Below are positions 24,888 through 33,715 of a stretch of DNA of 64,000 bases, in pieces (the first letter of the stretch is position 1; each line of letters begins with the position of its first letter). Location of the stretch: positions 1 to 64,000 of the forward strand of contig JOHN01000011.1 in the NCBI GenBank assembly GCA_000719695.1, in the 5' to 3' direction. Under the pieces are notes generated by a model that was not told the DNA's origin, ran no database searches, and saw only the letters and a list, made by a program, of their open reading frames with translations. The translations under genes and the position numbers were made by a program. The stretch comes from Streptomyces sp. NRRL F-6131. GTDB lineage: Bacteria; Actinomycetota; Actinomycetes; Streptomycetales; Streptomycetaceae.

Positions 24888-25049
24888 CGGCCGGCTGTCG
24901 CACCCCCACGGCGTACGTCCGATGCCCGGTTCGCCGGACGCCGACCGGAGCCGCGTCCACCGGGCGCCCCCGGCACGGGGCGTCGGGAGCCTCCGGGCGC
25001 ACCTCGCGGTCAGTCCGGTCGGCCGGGCCCGCGGTCCGGTGGAAGTCGT

Positions 25050-25787
25050 TCAGTGCAGGGCGCTGACGGCGCGGGCGATCACGAGGACCGAGGTGAGCAG
25101 GGCGGCGACGCTCTCGATACTCATCAGCAGTTTGGCGCGGGTGGTGAGGGGCATGGTGTCGGTCGGGCTGAACGCGGTGGAGTTGGTCACCGAGACGTAC
25201 AGGTAGTCGACCAGGGCAGGGGTCCAGTCGCTGGAGCGGCTCGCGCCGTCGGCGACCTCCTCGACGGCGTCGTGGTTCTCGTCCTGGGAGAACCGGAAGT
25301 CGGCGAGGGGCAGCTCGGAGCGGGGAGCCTGGGTACGTACCACGGGCCCGCCGCGGTCGAGTTCCCAGAAGGCGAGACCGAAGACGATGATGTCGGTCGC
25401 CCACACTTGCAGCGCCGCGAGCAGCAGCGATCCGCCGTCGTCGACCTCGGTCGCCACGAGGGTCCGGACGAGCAGACCGAGCACGACGAGGTTGCTGACG
25501 CCGATGACGCAGACCAGGGTCAGTGAGAGGCCCCGGGAGAAGCGGTTCTGCCGAGTGAGGCGGCGCGGGTTGACCGCGACCAGGGGGATCAGCAACAGCA
25601 CTTCCAGCGCGGGCAGGACGAAGCGGGGGCCGACGAGCAGGCCCTCGGGCAGTGCGAGGTAGAGCAGCACGGCGACCAGGGTGGCGATCACCCCGGGCAG
25701 CCGCGCCTCGCCCCGGCGCTCGTGGCGCGGGTGGCGCCCGGGCGCGCCGGGTCTGCGGTCGTGCCCGCTCGGGCGGTCTGGGGTCAT
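25050..25787 (-). CDS. integral membrane protein, ion-channel-like
   Basis: 245 codons from ATG 25787. A basic, disordered 30-residue N-terminus leads to hydrophobic helices: GVIATLVAVLLYLALPEGLL, FVLPALEVLLLIPLVAV, LSLTLVCVIGVSNLVVLGLL, LLLAALQVWATDIIVFGLAF, and a final pair bracketing VTNSTAFSPTDTMPLTTRAK before SIESVAALLTSVLVIARAV. The TAFSPTDTMPLT segment between the last two helices resembles the pore-loop region of two-helix potassium-channel-like bacterial proteins, without a GYGD filter. Function is unknown. Confidence 0.65.
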   Translation of the reverse strand: MTPDRPSGHDRRPGAPGRHPRHERRGEARLPGVIATLVAVLLYLALPEGLLVGPRFVLPALEVLLLIPLVAVNPRRLTRQNRFSRGLSLTLVCVIGVSNLVVLGLLVRTLVATEVDDGGSLLLAALQVWATDIIVFGLAFWELDRGGPVVRTQAPRSELPLADFRFSQDENHDAVEEVADGASRSSDWTPALVDYLYVSVTNSTAFSPTDTMPLTTRAKLLMSIESVAALLTSVLVIARAVSALH

Positions 25788-26124
25788 GGCGTCCGGTCCT
25801 CCTCGGCGAGAGCCCTCCCGAACGGGTTGCCGGGCACGGGACTCGGTGGGCGTCGTACCGTCTGCCCCGCGGCCGCGTCGGTATGTGGGCGGCCCGCCGC
25901 GGACGGACGCGGACCGGGACCGACCCGCCCACCGGAGGAAGCGCCCGGCCGCCGTTCGGCCGGGACGTTTTGCGGCGGGCCCCCGGGCAGGCGCGTCGGC
26001 GACACCGTCCGAGCCGGCTCGTGGATTCGACCGCCCGGTGCGGGAGTTGCCGAGGCCGGTACGGCAGGCCCGGCACAGTTGGGGCCGCATCCCCGAGGTA
26101 CGCAGCAGCCCGGAGGTGACAGCG
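25788..26124. other. divergent intergenic region, no gene recognised
   Basis: 337 bases between the divergent membrane-protein gene and the glycosyltransferase operon. It should hold both promoters. No clear box or repeat was identified. Confidence 0.5.
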
Positions 26125-27249
26125 ATGGAGGTCCAACCGTTCGAGGCCGCCCCGATGGTCGGCCCGAAGCGGAACGCGGGCACCGGGTCGCAGGTCCTGA
26201 GGGTCGCCTCGGTCCCGGCCGGGCACGTCTACGTCCAGCACCTCGCGTCCCCGGGCGGCCGCTGGCCCGTGCTCCGGCTCACCGACCCGCGACCCTGCGG
26301 CGCCCCGAGCCGGTCCCAGCGCTGGTGGCCCCCGGTGATGCTCGACCCGGCCTGGGTGGGCGAGCACGCCGATGACTTCGACGTCTTCCACCTGCACTTC
26401 GGATTCGACGCCCAGACCCCGCAGCGCCTGGCCGAACTGGTCGACGAACTCCGCCGCCGGGGCAAGCCGCTGGTCTACACGGTCCACGACCTGGAGAACC
26501 CGCACCACCGGGACCCGGCCCTGCACCGGAGCCAGCTGGACGTGCTCGTCCCCGCCGCCGCGCGACTGATCACCCTGACTCCCGGCGCGGCCGCGGCCAT
26601 CTCCGACCGCTGGCACCGGACCGCCGTCGTCCTGCCCCATCCCCACGTCGTCGAGCCGCCCCTGCTCGTGCGCGCACGCCCCCGGCGCGAGGGCTTCACG
26701 GTCGGGGTCCACGCCAAGAGCATGCGGGCGAACATGGCCGTCCTCCCGGTGGTCGAAGTCCTGGCCGAGGTCGTCGCCGGTCTCGACGGCGCCCGCCTCC
26801 GGGTGGACGTCCACCCGGACGTCGACGACCCGGCCGCCCACGCCTTCACCCCCGAGGTCCTGCCCAGGCTGCGGGCACTCGCCGAGGAGGGGCGGGTGGA
26901 CCTGCGGGTGCACGACTACTTCGACGACGACGCACTCTGGGACTACCTCCAGGACCTGGACCTGTCCGTGCTGCCCTACCGCTTCGGCACCCACTCCGGT
27001 TGGCTGGAAGCCTGCTACGACCTGGGCACGCCGGTCTGCGCGCCCAGCTGCGGCTTCTACGCGCAGCAGCGGCCGTGCCTGGAGTACCGCCACGACCGCG
27101 ACGGCCTGGACGTGAGCTCGCTGCGCCGGGCGGTGCACACCGCCTACCGGCGCCGGCCCTCGTGGCGGGCGGACCCGCGCGGACGGGCCGCCGAGCGGGA
27201 GGCGCTCGCCCGGGCGCACGACCGGATCTACCGTGCCGTGCTGCCATGA
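26125..27249 (+). CDS. glycosyltransferase, GT4-like, first gene of a four-gene operon
   Basis: 374 codons from ATG 26125 (GGAGGTGACAGCG upstream; a longer frame upstream lacks a start signal). The N-terminal Rossmann half has FDVFHLHFGFDAQTPQRLAE and PLVYTVHDLENPHH. The middle carries ARLITLTPGAAAAISDRW and VLPHPHVVE. The C-terminal half has GFTVGVHAKSMRANM and YLQDLDLSVLPYRFGTHSGW, ending in LEACYDLGTPVCAPSCGFY, the E-x7-type donor-binding region of GT-B retaining enzymes. Sugar and acceptor are unknown. Its stop overlaps the next start (ATGA). Confidence 0.85.
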   Translation: MEVQPFEAAPMVGPKRNAGTGSQVLRVASVPAGHVYVQHLASPGGRWPVLRLTDPRPCGAPSRSQRWWPPVMLDPAWVGEHADDFDVFHLHFGFDAQTPQRLAELVDELRRRGKPLVYTVHDLENPHHRDPALHRSQLDVLVPAAARLITLTPGAAAAISDRWHRTAVVLPHPHVVEPPLLVRARPRREGFTVGVHAKSMRANMAVLPVVEVLAEVVAGLDGARLRVDVHPDVDDPAAHAFTPEVLPRLRALAEEGRVDLRVHDYFDDDALWDYLQDLDLSVLPYRFGTHSGWLEACYDLGTPVCAPSCGFYAQQRPCLEYRHDRDGLDVSSLRRAVHTAYRRRPSWRADPRGRAAEREALARAHDRIYRAVLP

Positions 27250-28334
27250 GGAGGCTGCGCGTCGCGTTGATCGCCTCGATCCGGTTCCCGATCCGGGAGC
27301 CGTTCGCGGGCGGCCTGGAGGCGCAAACCTGGGCCCTGGCCAGGGGGCTGACGGCCCGAGGACACGAGGTCACCCTGTTCGCGGCACCGGGATCGGACCC
27401 CGCGCTGGGCGTGGCGGAGTTGCCGGTCCACCGGCCCGAGCTGAGCGCGGCCGCCCTGGCGGAGCAGAGCATGCCCTCGCCCCGGTGGATGGCCGAGCAC
27501 CACGCCTACCTGCGGTTGATGCTCCGTCTGGCCCACGGCGGGGACGGCTTCGACCTGGTGCACAACAACAGCCTGCACTACCTGCCGGTCGCGATGGCCG
27601 CCGCGCTGCCCGTGCCGGTGGTGACCACCCTGCACACGCCGCCCACTCCGTGGCTGGAGTCGGCGCTCCAGGCGCCGGAGCGGTGCCCGGTCGTCTTCAC
27701 CGCCGTCAGCCGGCACACCGCGCGCGCCTGGGAACACGTCGTACCGCGGGCGGTGGTGGTGCCCAACGGCATCGACACCGCGCGGTGGACTCCCGGGCCC
27801 GGCGGCGGCCCACTGGTGTGGTCGGGGCGGATCGCTCCGGAGAAGGGCCCGCACCTGGCCGTGGACGCCGCCCGCGAGGCCCGGCGCACCGTCCTGCTCG
27901 CAGGACCGGTGAGCGATCCCGGCTACTTCGAGCGGAGCGTCCGGCCGCGCCTGGGGGAGCGGGCCCGGTACGTCGGCCACCTGCCGCAGCGCGCGCTGGC
28001 CCGCCTGGTCGGCCGGGCGAGCGCCACCCTGATCACCCCCTGCTGGGAGGAGCCCTACGGGCTGGTGGTGGCGGAGTCGCTGGCCTGCGGCACCCCGGTG
28101 TGCGGCTTCGACCGCGGGGCGCTGCCGGAACTGCTCACCCCCGCGTGCGGGCGCCTCGTGCCGGCCGACGACACCGCGGCCCTCGCCGACGCCCTCACGG
28201 CCGTGACCGGCCTCCGGCGCGCCGACGCCAGGAGGCGGGCGGAACGGCACTGCTCCAACACGGCCATGATCGACCAGTACGAGCGCCTGTACCTGGACCT
28301 CGTCCCGGCACAGCGGAACGGACGCATCGGATGA
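27246..28334 (+). CDS. glycosyltransferase, GT4 family
   Basis: 362 codons from ATG 27246. The glycine-rich start PFAGGLEAQTWALARGLTARG, FDLVHNNSLHYLPVAMAAAL, FTAVSRHTARAWEHV and VVVPNGIDTARW define the acceptor half. LVWSGRIAPEKGPHLAVDAA and ITPCWEEPYGLVVAESLACG, then TPVCGFDRGALPELL, define the NDP-sugar half with the EPYGLVVAE (E-x7-E) motif. It is a canonical GT-B retaining transferase and overlaps both neighbours by ATGA, so the four transferases are presumably made in fixed ratio. It probably acts on a soluble or membrane-linked acceptor at the cytoplasmic face. Confidence 0.9.
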   Translation: MRRLRVALIASIRFPIREPFAGGLEAQTWALARGLTARGHEVTLFAAPGSDPALGVAELPVHRPELSAAALAEQSMPSPRWMAEHHAYLRLMLRLAHGGDGFDLVHNNSLHYLPVAMAAALPVPVVTTLHTPPTPWLESALQAPERCPVVFTAVSRHTARAWEHVVPRAVVVPNGIDTARWTPGPGGGPLVWSGRIAPEKGPHLAVDAAREARRTVLLAGPVSDPGYFERSVRPRLGERARYVGHLPQRALARLVGRASATLITPCWEEPYGLVVAESLACGTPVCGFDRGALPELLTPACGRLVPADDTAALADALTAVTGLRRADARRRAERHCSNTAMIDQYERLYLDLVPAQRNGRIG

Positions 28335-29347
28335 TCGGCTACTACGTCCACCACCAGGGCCGCGGCCATCTGCACCGGGCCCTCGCCGTGGCCGCCCAGT
28401 GCGAGGTCCCGGTCACCGGCCTGTCCTCGCTCGGGCGTCCCGCCGCATGGCGCGGGGCCTGGATCCAGCTGCCGCGGGACGACGACGGCCGGGCGACCGA
28501 CGACCCCACGGCCCACGGGAGGCTGCACTGGGCGCCCGTCCACCACCGGGGGCTGGGGGAGCGCATGGCGACGATCGCCGGCTGGCTGGCGGAGCAGCAA
28601 CCCGCCCTGCTGGTCAGTGACGTGTCCGTCGAAGTCACGCTGCTGGCCCGACTGCTGGGCACGCCCGTCGTCGTGGCGGCCATGCGCGGCGACCGCCGGG
28701 ACGCGGCCCACCAACTCGGCTACGACGTCGCCGACACCCTCCTCGCGCCCTGGCCCGCCGCGCTGCCCGAACCCGGCTGGCCCGACCGATGGCTGGCCAA
28801 GACCGTGTGGACCGGTGGCTTCTCCCGCTTCGACAACCGGCCCCGTACCGGAGTTCCCCGCCCCGGGACCGTGCTGCTGATGCTGGGCGCCGGCGGCCAC
28901 GAGATCACCGGCCGCCAGGTCGACGCAGCCCGCCGGGCCACCCCCGGCTGGCGCTGGGAGCTCCTCGGGCAGGACGGAAACTGGACGGCCGACCCGTGGC
29001 CGCAGCTCACCTCGGCCGAAGTGGTCGTCACCCACGGAGGACAGAACGCGGTCGCCGAGTGCGCCGCCGCCCGCCGACCCGCCGTCATCGTGCCCCAGCC
29101 CCGCCCCTTCGGCGAGCAGCACGCCACCGCCCGCGCCCTGGACCGCGCGGGCCTGGCCGTGGCCGCCCCCGACGGCTGGCCGGCGTCCGAACGGTGGCCG
29201 ACCCTGCTCAGCCGGGCCGCCGCCATCGACGGGCAACGCTGGAGCCGGTACGCACCCGGCGACGGCGCCCGACGCGCCGCACGCACCCTCGACGCGCTCG
29301 CCCGGAACCACCGGGACCGGCCCGTCCGCACCGAAGGTCCGGCATGA
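28331..29347 (+). CDS. MurG/GT28-like glycosyltransferase
   Basis: 338 codons from ATG 28331. IGYYVHHQGRGHLHRALAVA is a glycine/His-rich N-terminal loop as in GT28/MGT enzymes. SDVSVEVTLLARLLGTPVVV and GTVLLMLGAGGHEITGRQV follow. The C-terminal donor half is SAEVVVTHGGQNAVAECAAA with RRPAVIVPQPRPFGEQHATA, the THGGxNxxxE...P pattern of MurG-like proteins. There is no membrane helix. Third gene of the operon, coupled at both ends. Confidence 0.85.
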   Translation: MIGYYVHHQGRGHLHRALAVAAQCEVPVTGLSSLGRPAAWRGAWIQLPRDDDGRATDDPTAHGRLHWAPVHHRGLGERMATIAGWLAEQQPALLVSDVSVEVTLLARLLGTPVVVAAMRGDRRDAAHQLGYDVADTLLAPWPAALPEPGWPDRWLAKTVWTGGFSRFDNRPRTGVPRPGTVLLMLGAGGHEITGRQVDAARRATPGWRWELLGQDGNWTADPWPQLTSAEVVVTHGGQNAVAECAAARRPAVIVPQPRPFGEQHATARALDRAGLAVAAPDGWPASERWPTLLSRAAAIDGQRWSRYAPGDGARRAARTLDALARNHRDRPVRTEGPA

Positions 29348-30228
29348 CCGGACCCACAGCGGTCATCACCCTCGTGCACGGGCGGCACGGCCACCTGCGC
29401 CGCCAGCACGAGGCGCTCGCCCGCGGCACCCTGCGGCCCGAGCCGTACGTGGTGGTCACCATGAACGATCCGACGGCCACCGCGGGCCTGCGGGAGCCGA
29501 CACCCGCCCCGCACGCGGTCGAGCTGCGGGCCGGCCCGAAAGGCCTGCCGCTCGCCGAAGCCCGCAACCGGGGCGCCCGGCACGCCCTGCTGGCAGGCGC
29601 CGACACGCTCGTCTTCCTCGACGTCGACTGCATCCCCGGCCCCGCCCTCGTCCACCGCTACACCCGGTCCCTCGCGCGGACCGGACACGAGGGAGTGCAC
29701 TGCGGACCGGTCGCCTACCTCCCACCGCCCCCGGCCGGCGGCTACCCCCGCACCGGCCTCGACGCCCTCGCCGCGCCCCACACCGCGAGGCCGAACCCGC
29801 CACCCGGGCAGCTGGTCCGCGCCCCGGACCAGGACTACCGGCTGTTCTGGTCGCTCTCCTTCGCCCTGGCCGCCCGCACCTGGCAGCAGGTCGGCGGATT
29901 CTGCGAGGACTACACCGGCTACGGCGGCGAGGACACCGACTTCGGACAGCTGCTGCGCGCGAACCGCGTCCCGCTGTACTGGACGGGCGGTGCGACGGCC
30001 TTCCACCAGTACCACCCGGTCCAGGACCCGCCGGTGCAGCACCTCGACGACATCCTGCGCAACGCGCGCGTCTTCCGGCGGCGATGGGGGTGGTGGCCGA
30101 TGGAAGGATGGCTGCACGCCTTCGAACGGCTGGGCCTCGCCCACCTCGACGTCCGGACCGGTGACTGGGCCCGGTCCGATCGACCCGGGACCGGCCCGGC
30201 GGTGATCCCTCCGGGCGGATCCGGGTAG
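29344..30228 (+). CDS. glycosyltransferase family 2 (GalNAc-T-like)
   Basis: 294 codons from ATG 29344. It is a GT-A fold: the nucleotide-binding start GPTAVITLVHGRHGHLRRQH, PLAEARNRGARHALLAGADT and the metal-binding DxD in VFLDVDCIPGPAL. The acceptor loop region is QVGGFCEDYTGYGGEDTDFG, a GalNAc-transferase-type [W/Y]GGED motif, with the late His in TAFHQYHPVQDPP. It closes the four-gene operon. The mix of two GT4, one GT28-like and one GT2 enzyme suggests stepwise assembly of a tetrasaccharide or similar glycoconjugate; the product is unknown. Confidence 0.88.
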   Translation: MTGPTAVITLVHGRHGHLRRQHEALARGTLRPEPYVVVTMNDPTATAGLREPTPAPHAVELRAGPKGLPLAEARNRGARHALLAGADTLVFLDVDCIPGPALVHRYTRSLARTGHEGVHCGPVAYLPPPPAGGYPRTGLDALAAPHTARPNPPPGQLVRAPDQDYRLFWSLSFALAARTWQQVGGFCEDYTGYGGEDTDFGQLLRANRVPLYWTGGATAFHQYHPVQDPPVQHLDDILRNARVFRRRWGWWPMEGWLHAFERLGLAHLDVRTGDWARSDRPGTGPAVIPPGGSG

Positions 30229-30281
30229 ACGTGGTGGGCGTGCCGAGCCCCGTCGGCACCGGGAGCGGGCAGGTGAGGACC

Positions 30282-32735
30282 ATGGAACCCGTGGTGGACC
30301 GGATCGCCCAGCCCTGGGGCGGCCGAACCCCCTACCGTCGCGCGGACGCCTGGCCCACGCGGGTCGACACCTTCCTGGCCGACGGCCTCGCGCCCCGGGA
30401 CGTCGAGCGATGGGTGCCCACCGCCTCGCTGCTGCACTCCAACGGCGACGCGATGGACATCGCCGTCCGCGGGGGCCGGATCGTCGGAGTCCGCGGACGG
30501 GCCGAGGACCGGGTCAACCGCGGCCGCCTCGGCCCCAAGGACCTGTTCGGCTGGCAGGCCAACCACGCGGCCGACCGCCTCACCACCCCGCTCGTCCGCG
30601 AGAACGGCCGCCTGGTCGAGACCGACTGGAACACCGCGATGAACCGCGTCACCGCTCGCAGCAAGGAGTTGCTCGGCCAGCACGGGCCCGAGGCGATCGG
30701 CTTCTACACCTCGGGCCAGCTGTTCCTGGAGGAGTACTACACCCTGGCCGTGATCGCCCGAGCCGGCATCAGCACCCCCCACATCGACGGCAACACACGG
30801 CTGTGCACCGCCACCGCCGCCGAAGCCCTGAAGCAGACCTTCGGCTGCGACGGCCAGCCCGCCTCCTGCACCGACGTCGACCATGCCGACACCATCGGCC
30901 TGTTCGGCCACAACGTGGCCGAGACCCAGCCCGTCCTGTGGATGCGCATCCTCGACCGGCTCGACGGCGCCGATCCGCCCCGACTGCTGTGCGTCGACCC
31001 GCGGCGCACCAAGGTCGCCGAACACGCCACCGTCCACCTCGCCCCCAGGCTCGGCACCAACCTGGCGCTGATGAACGCCCTCCTCCACGAGACCGTCCGG
31101 ACCGGCCGCACCGACCACGACTTCCTCGCGGCGCACACGGTCGGCTTCGACCGGCTCGCCGCCCAGGTCGCCGACTGCACCCCGGCCCGGGCGGCCCGGA
31201 TCTGCGACGTCCCCGCCGCCCGGATCGAGGAGGCCGCCGAACTCCTCGGCCGGGCTGACCGGTTGCTGTGCACCGTGCTGCAGGGCTTCTACCAGTCCCA
31301 CCAGGCCACCGCCGCCGCCGTCCAGGTCAACAACCTCGCCCTGCTGCGCGGCATGCTCGGCCGGCCCGGCTGCGGCGTGCTGCAGATGAACGGACAGCCC
31401 ACCGCGCAGAACACCCGTGAATGCGGCGCCAACGGCGACCTGCCGGGCTTCCGGAACTGGGCCAACGAGCGGCACGTCGCCGACCTCGCGAAGGTGTGGA
31501 ACGTCGAACCCGACCGGATCCCGCACGACGGCCCCTCCACCCATGCCATGGAGATCTTCCGCCTCGCCGAGCAGGGCGACATCCGCATGCTGTGGATCAG
31601 CGCCACCAACCCCGCCGTCTCCCTGCCGGAACTGGCCCGCATCCGCGCCGTCCTCCGGCAGGAGCGGCTCTTCACCGTCGTGCAGGACCTGTTCCTCACC
31701 GAGACCGCGCAGCTCGCCGATGTCGTCCTCCCCGCCGCGACCTGGGGCGAGAAGACCGGTACCTTCACCAACGCCGACCGCACCGTCCACCTCTCGGACA
31801 AGGCGGTCGAACCGCCCGGCCGGGCCCGCGCCGACCTCGACATCCTCCTCGACTACGCCCGACGCATGGACTTCCGCGACCAGGCCGGGCATCCGCTCGT
31901 CCACTGGCACGACGCGGCATCGGCCTTCGAGGCGTGGAAGCGGTGCAGCGCCGGACGGCCCTGCGACTACACCGGGCTGAGCCACACCCTGCTGCGCACC
32001 GCGCCCAGCGGCATCCAGTGGCCCTGCCACGACCGGGCCCCCGGCGGGACCGAGCGCCTCTACACCGACGGCATCACCTGGGCCGACCCCGACACCTGCG
32101 AGTCCTACGGCAAGGACCTGGCCACCGGCGAACCCGAAGGCGAGGACGCCTACCGCGCGCTCAATCCCGACGGGAAGGCCGTGCTGCGCCCGGCCGCGTT
32201 CGAACCGCTGCCCGAGGACACGAGCGAGGACTTCCCGATGCAGCTGACCACCGGCCGCACCCTCTACCACTTCCACACCCGTACCAAGACGGCCCGCGCA
32301 CCCCAGCTCGACGGTGCCGCCCCCGAGGTGTGGGTCGAACTCTCCCCGGCCGAGGCCGCCGCCCACGGCCTGGCCGAGGGCGACCTCGTCCAGGTGGCCA
32401 CCGCCCGCGGATCCCTCCGGGGCCGGTTGCGGGTCACCGCGATGCGCGACGGCACGGTCTTCGTGCCGTTCCACTACGGCTACTTCGACACGGCGGCCGG
32501 CACGGGCCCGGCCGACGACGGAACCGGGCGGGCGGCCAACGAGACCACCCCGACCCGGTGGGACCCCTGCTCCAAGCAGCCCCTGTACAAGACCGCGGCC
32601 GCCCGGGTCACCCTGATCGAACCCGCGCACGGGGCCGTCGCACCCGCGCCCACCACCACCGCCTCGGCCCCCGTCGGCCCCGCGGACGTGCCGGCCACCA
32701 CCGGCGGGCCCGCCGCCCGCGCCACCCAGGTCTGA
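30282..32735 (+). CDS. molybdopterin oxidoreductase lacking the N-terminal Fe-S motif
   Basis: 817 codons from ATG 30282 (GTGAGGACC upstream). The DMSO-reductase-family core is clear: LTTPLVRENGRLVETDWNTA, IGFYTSGQLFLEEYYTLAVI, DGNTRLCTATAAEALKQTFG, WISATNPAVSLPEL, DLFLTETAQLADVVLPAATW, and the C-terminal cofactor-binding domain (TTGRTLYHFHTRTKTARAPQ; VELSPAEAAAHGLAEGD). The first 100 residues hold none of the Cys-x2-Cys-x3-Cys set that binds [4Fe-4S] in nitrate reductase and formate dehydrogenase relatives. The segment WVPTASLLHSNGDAMDIAVR occupies its place. The substrate is unknown; electron transfer must use another route. Confidence 0.88.
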   Translation: MEPVVDRIAQPWGGRTPYRRADAWPTRVDTFLADGLAPRDVERWVPTASLLHSNGDAMDIAVRGGRIVGVRGRAEDRVNRGRLGPKDLFGWQANHAADRLTTPLVRENGRLVETDWNTAMNRVTARSKELLGQHGPEAIGFYTSGQLFLEEYYTLAVIARAGISTPHIDGNTRLCTATAAEALKQTFGCDGQPASCTDVDHADTIGLFGHNVAETQPVLWMRILDRLDGADPPRLLCVDPRRTKVAEHATVHLAPRLGTNLALMNALLHETVRTGRTDHDFLAAHTVGFDRLAAQVADCTPARAARICDVPAARIEEAAELLGRADRLLCTVLQGFYQSHQATAAAVQVNNLALLRGMLGRPGCGVLQMNGQPTAQNTRECGANGDLPGFRNWANERHVADLAKVWNVEPDRIPHDGPSTHAMEIFRLAEQGDIRMLWISATNPAVSLPELARIRAVLRQERLFTVVQDLFLTETAQLADVVLPAATWGEKTGTFTNADRTVHLSDKAVEPPGRARADLDILLDYARRMDFRDQAGHPLVHWHDAASAFEAWKRCSAGRPCDYTGLSHTLLRTAPSGIQWPCHDRAPGGTERLYTDGITWADPDTCESYGKDLATGEPEGEDAYRALNPDGKAVLRPAAFEPLPEDTSEDFPMQLTTGRTLYHFHTRTKTARAPQLDGAAPEVWVELSPAEAAAHGLAEGDLVQVATARGSLRGRLRVTAMRDGTVFVPFHYGYFDTAAGTGPADDGTGRAANETTPTRWDPCSKQPLYKTAAARVTLIEPAHGAVAPAPTTTASAPVGPADVPATTGGPAARATQV

Positions 32736-32877
32736 GACCGGGGCGGCCGACCTCGCGGGGCGCCGTCCCCGCCGCGGTCCCACGCCGCGGGGGGACCGGC
32801 CCGGTGACCCGCGTGTCACCCGGCCGCGGCGGGGCAGACGATGGGCGGCAGGTCCGATTCGTCCGGAAGGAAACGCG

Positions 32878-33051
32878 ATGAGCACGGTGCAGGAGAGCAG
32901 CGGGACCGACGTCCCGCGGAGCGCCGCCCGCGGCCCACGGCGCCGCCTGGCGCGCCGGCGACCGGCCGCGCTTCCCCCACCGGCCGTCGACGGTGCCGGC
33001 CCCGCCCTCGACACCGTGCGTCTCGCCGCCGAGGCCCGACCGTCCCGCTGA
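32878..33051 (+). CDS. small basic protein with a strong ribosome-binding site
   Basis: 57 codons from ATG 32878, preceded by GGAAGGAAACGCG, the best Shine-Dalgarno in the area. The product (MSTVQESSGTDVPRSAARGP, then an Arg-rich middle and a Pro/Ala tail) has no recognised fold. Its stop is five bases before the CinA start, so it may be a leader protein for that gene. The sequence is low complexity, and coding status rests on the start signal alone. Confidence 0.45.
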   Translation: MSTVQESSGTDVPRSAARGPRRRLARRRPAALPPPAVDGAGPALDTVRLAAEARPSR

Positions 33052-33056
33052 CCGCG

Positions 33057-33638
33057 ATGCGGCGCCGGCCCGATCCAGAAGCGCCCGCCGACCCGTCCGG
33101 CCGGCGGTCGCCGGGTGCCCCCGGGCACTCGGGACCGGACTCCGTCGGGGTCCTGGCCCGGCAGATCACGGCAGCCCTGGCAGCCGCCGGGCACACCGTC
33201 GCCGTGGCGGAATCGCTCACCGCAGGGCGGCTGGCCGTCGTGCTCGCGGACGCGCCCGGCGCCGGACAGACGTTCCTCGGCGCGATCGTGGCCTACGACA
33301 CCGGGCTCAAGGCAGACCTGCTGGACGTCGACGGCGCACTCCTCGCCGAGCACGGAGCCGTGCACCCCGACGTCGTCGCCCAGATGGCCGAGGGCGTCCG
33401 CGCCGCCACCGGCGCCACCTACGCTCTCGCCACCACCGGCGTCGCCGGCCCGGCTCCGCAGGACGGCCGACCGGTCGGCACCGTCTACATCGCCGCCGCC
33501 ACGCCCGACACCACCGTCACAGCCGCGCCGCCGCAGCACCACGCGTCCCGTGAGGAGATCCAGGACCTCACCGTCCTGGCGGCCCTCCGCCTGCTGCACG
33601 GTCTCCTGCGGCCCCCGGACGCGGCCCCGACGCCGTGA
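33057..33638 (+). CDS. pncC: CinA C-terminal domain protein, nicotinamide-nucleotide amidase
   Basis: 193 codons from ATG 33057. After about 30 disordered residues comes the CinA/PncC domain: VAVAESLTAGRLAVVLADAP (the AESxTgG nucleotide-loop motif), GAGQTFLGAIVAYDTGLKAD, HGAVHPDVVAQMAEGVRAAT, and YALATTGVAGPAPQDGRPVG with VGTVYIA. It hydrolyses NMN to nicotinate mononucleotide in NAD salvage. The domain stands alone, without the COG1058 half of full CinA. It is preceded by a 57-codon reading frame with which it probably shares a transcript. Confidence 0.9.
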   Translation: MRRRPDPEAPADPSGRRSPGAPGHSGPDSVGVLARQITAALAAAGHTVAVAESLTAGRLAVVLADAPGAGQTFLGAIVAYDTGLKADLLDVDGALLAEHGAVHPDVVAQMAEGVRAATGATYALATTGVAGPAPQDGRPVGTVYIAAATPDTTVTAAPPQHHASREEIQDLTVLAALRLLHGLLRPPDAAPTP

Positions 33639-33715
33639 CCTGCGGCCGCCCCGGACGGCGCCGTGCCATCCGCATGTCGAACCCGCCCGCGGGCATCGCC
33701 GCGGGCGGGGGGGGA

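Noticed and set aside
30282..32735. Nitrate reductase or formate dehydrogenase as a firm name
   Set aside because: The Fe-S motif is missing and no specific active-site signature could be read, so only the superfamily is named.
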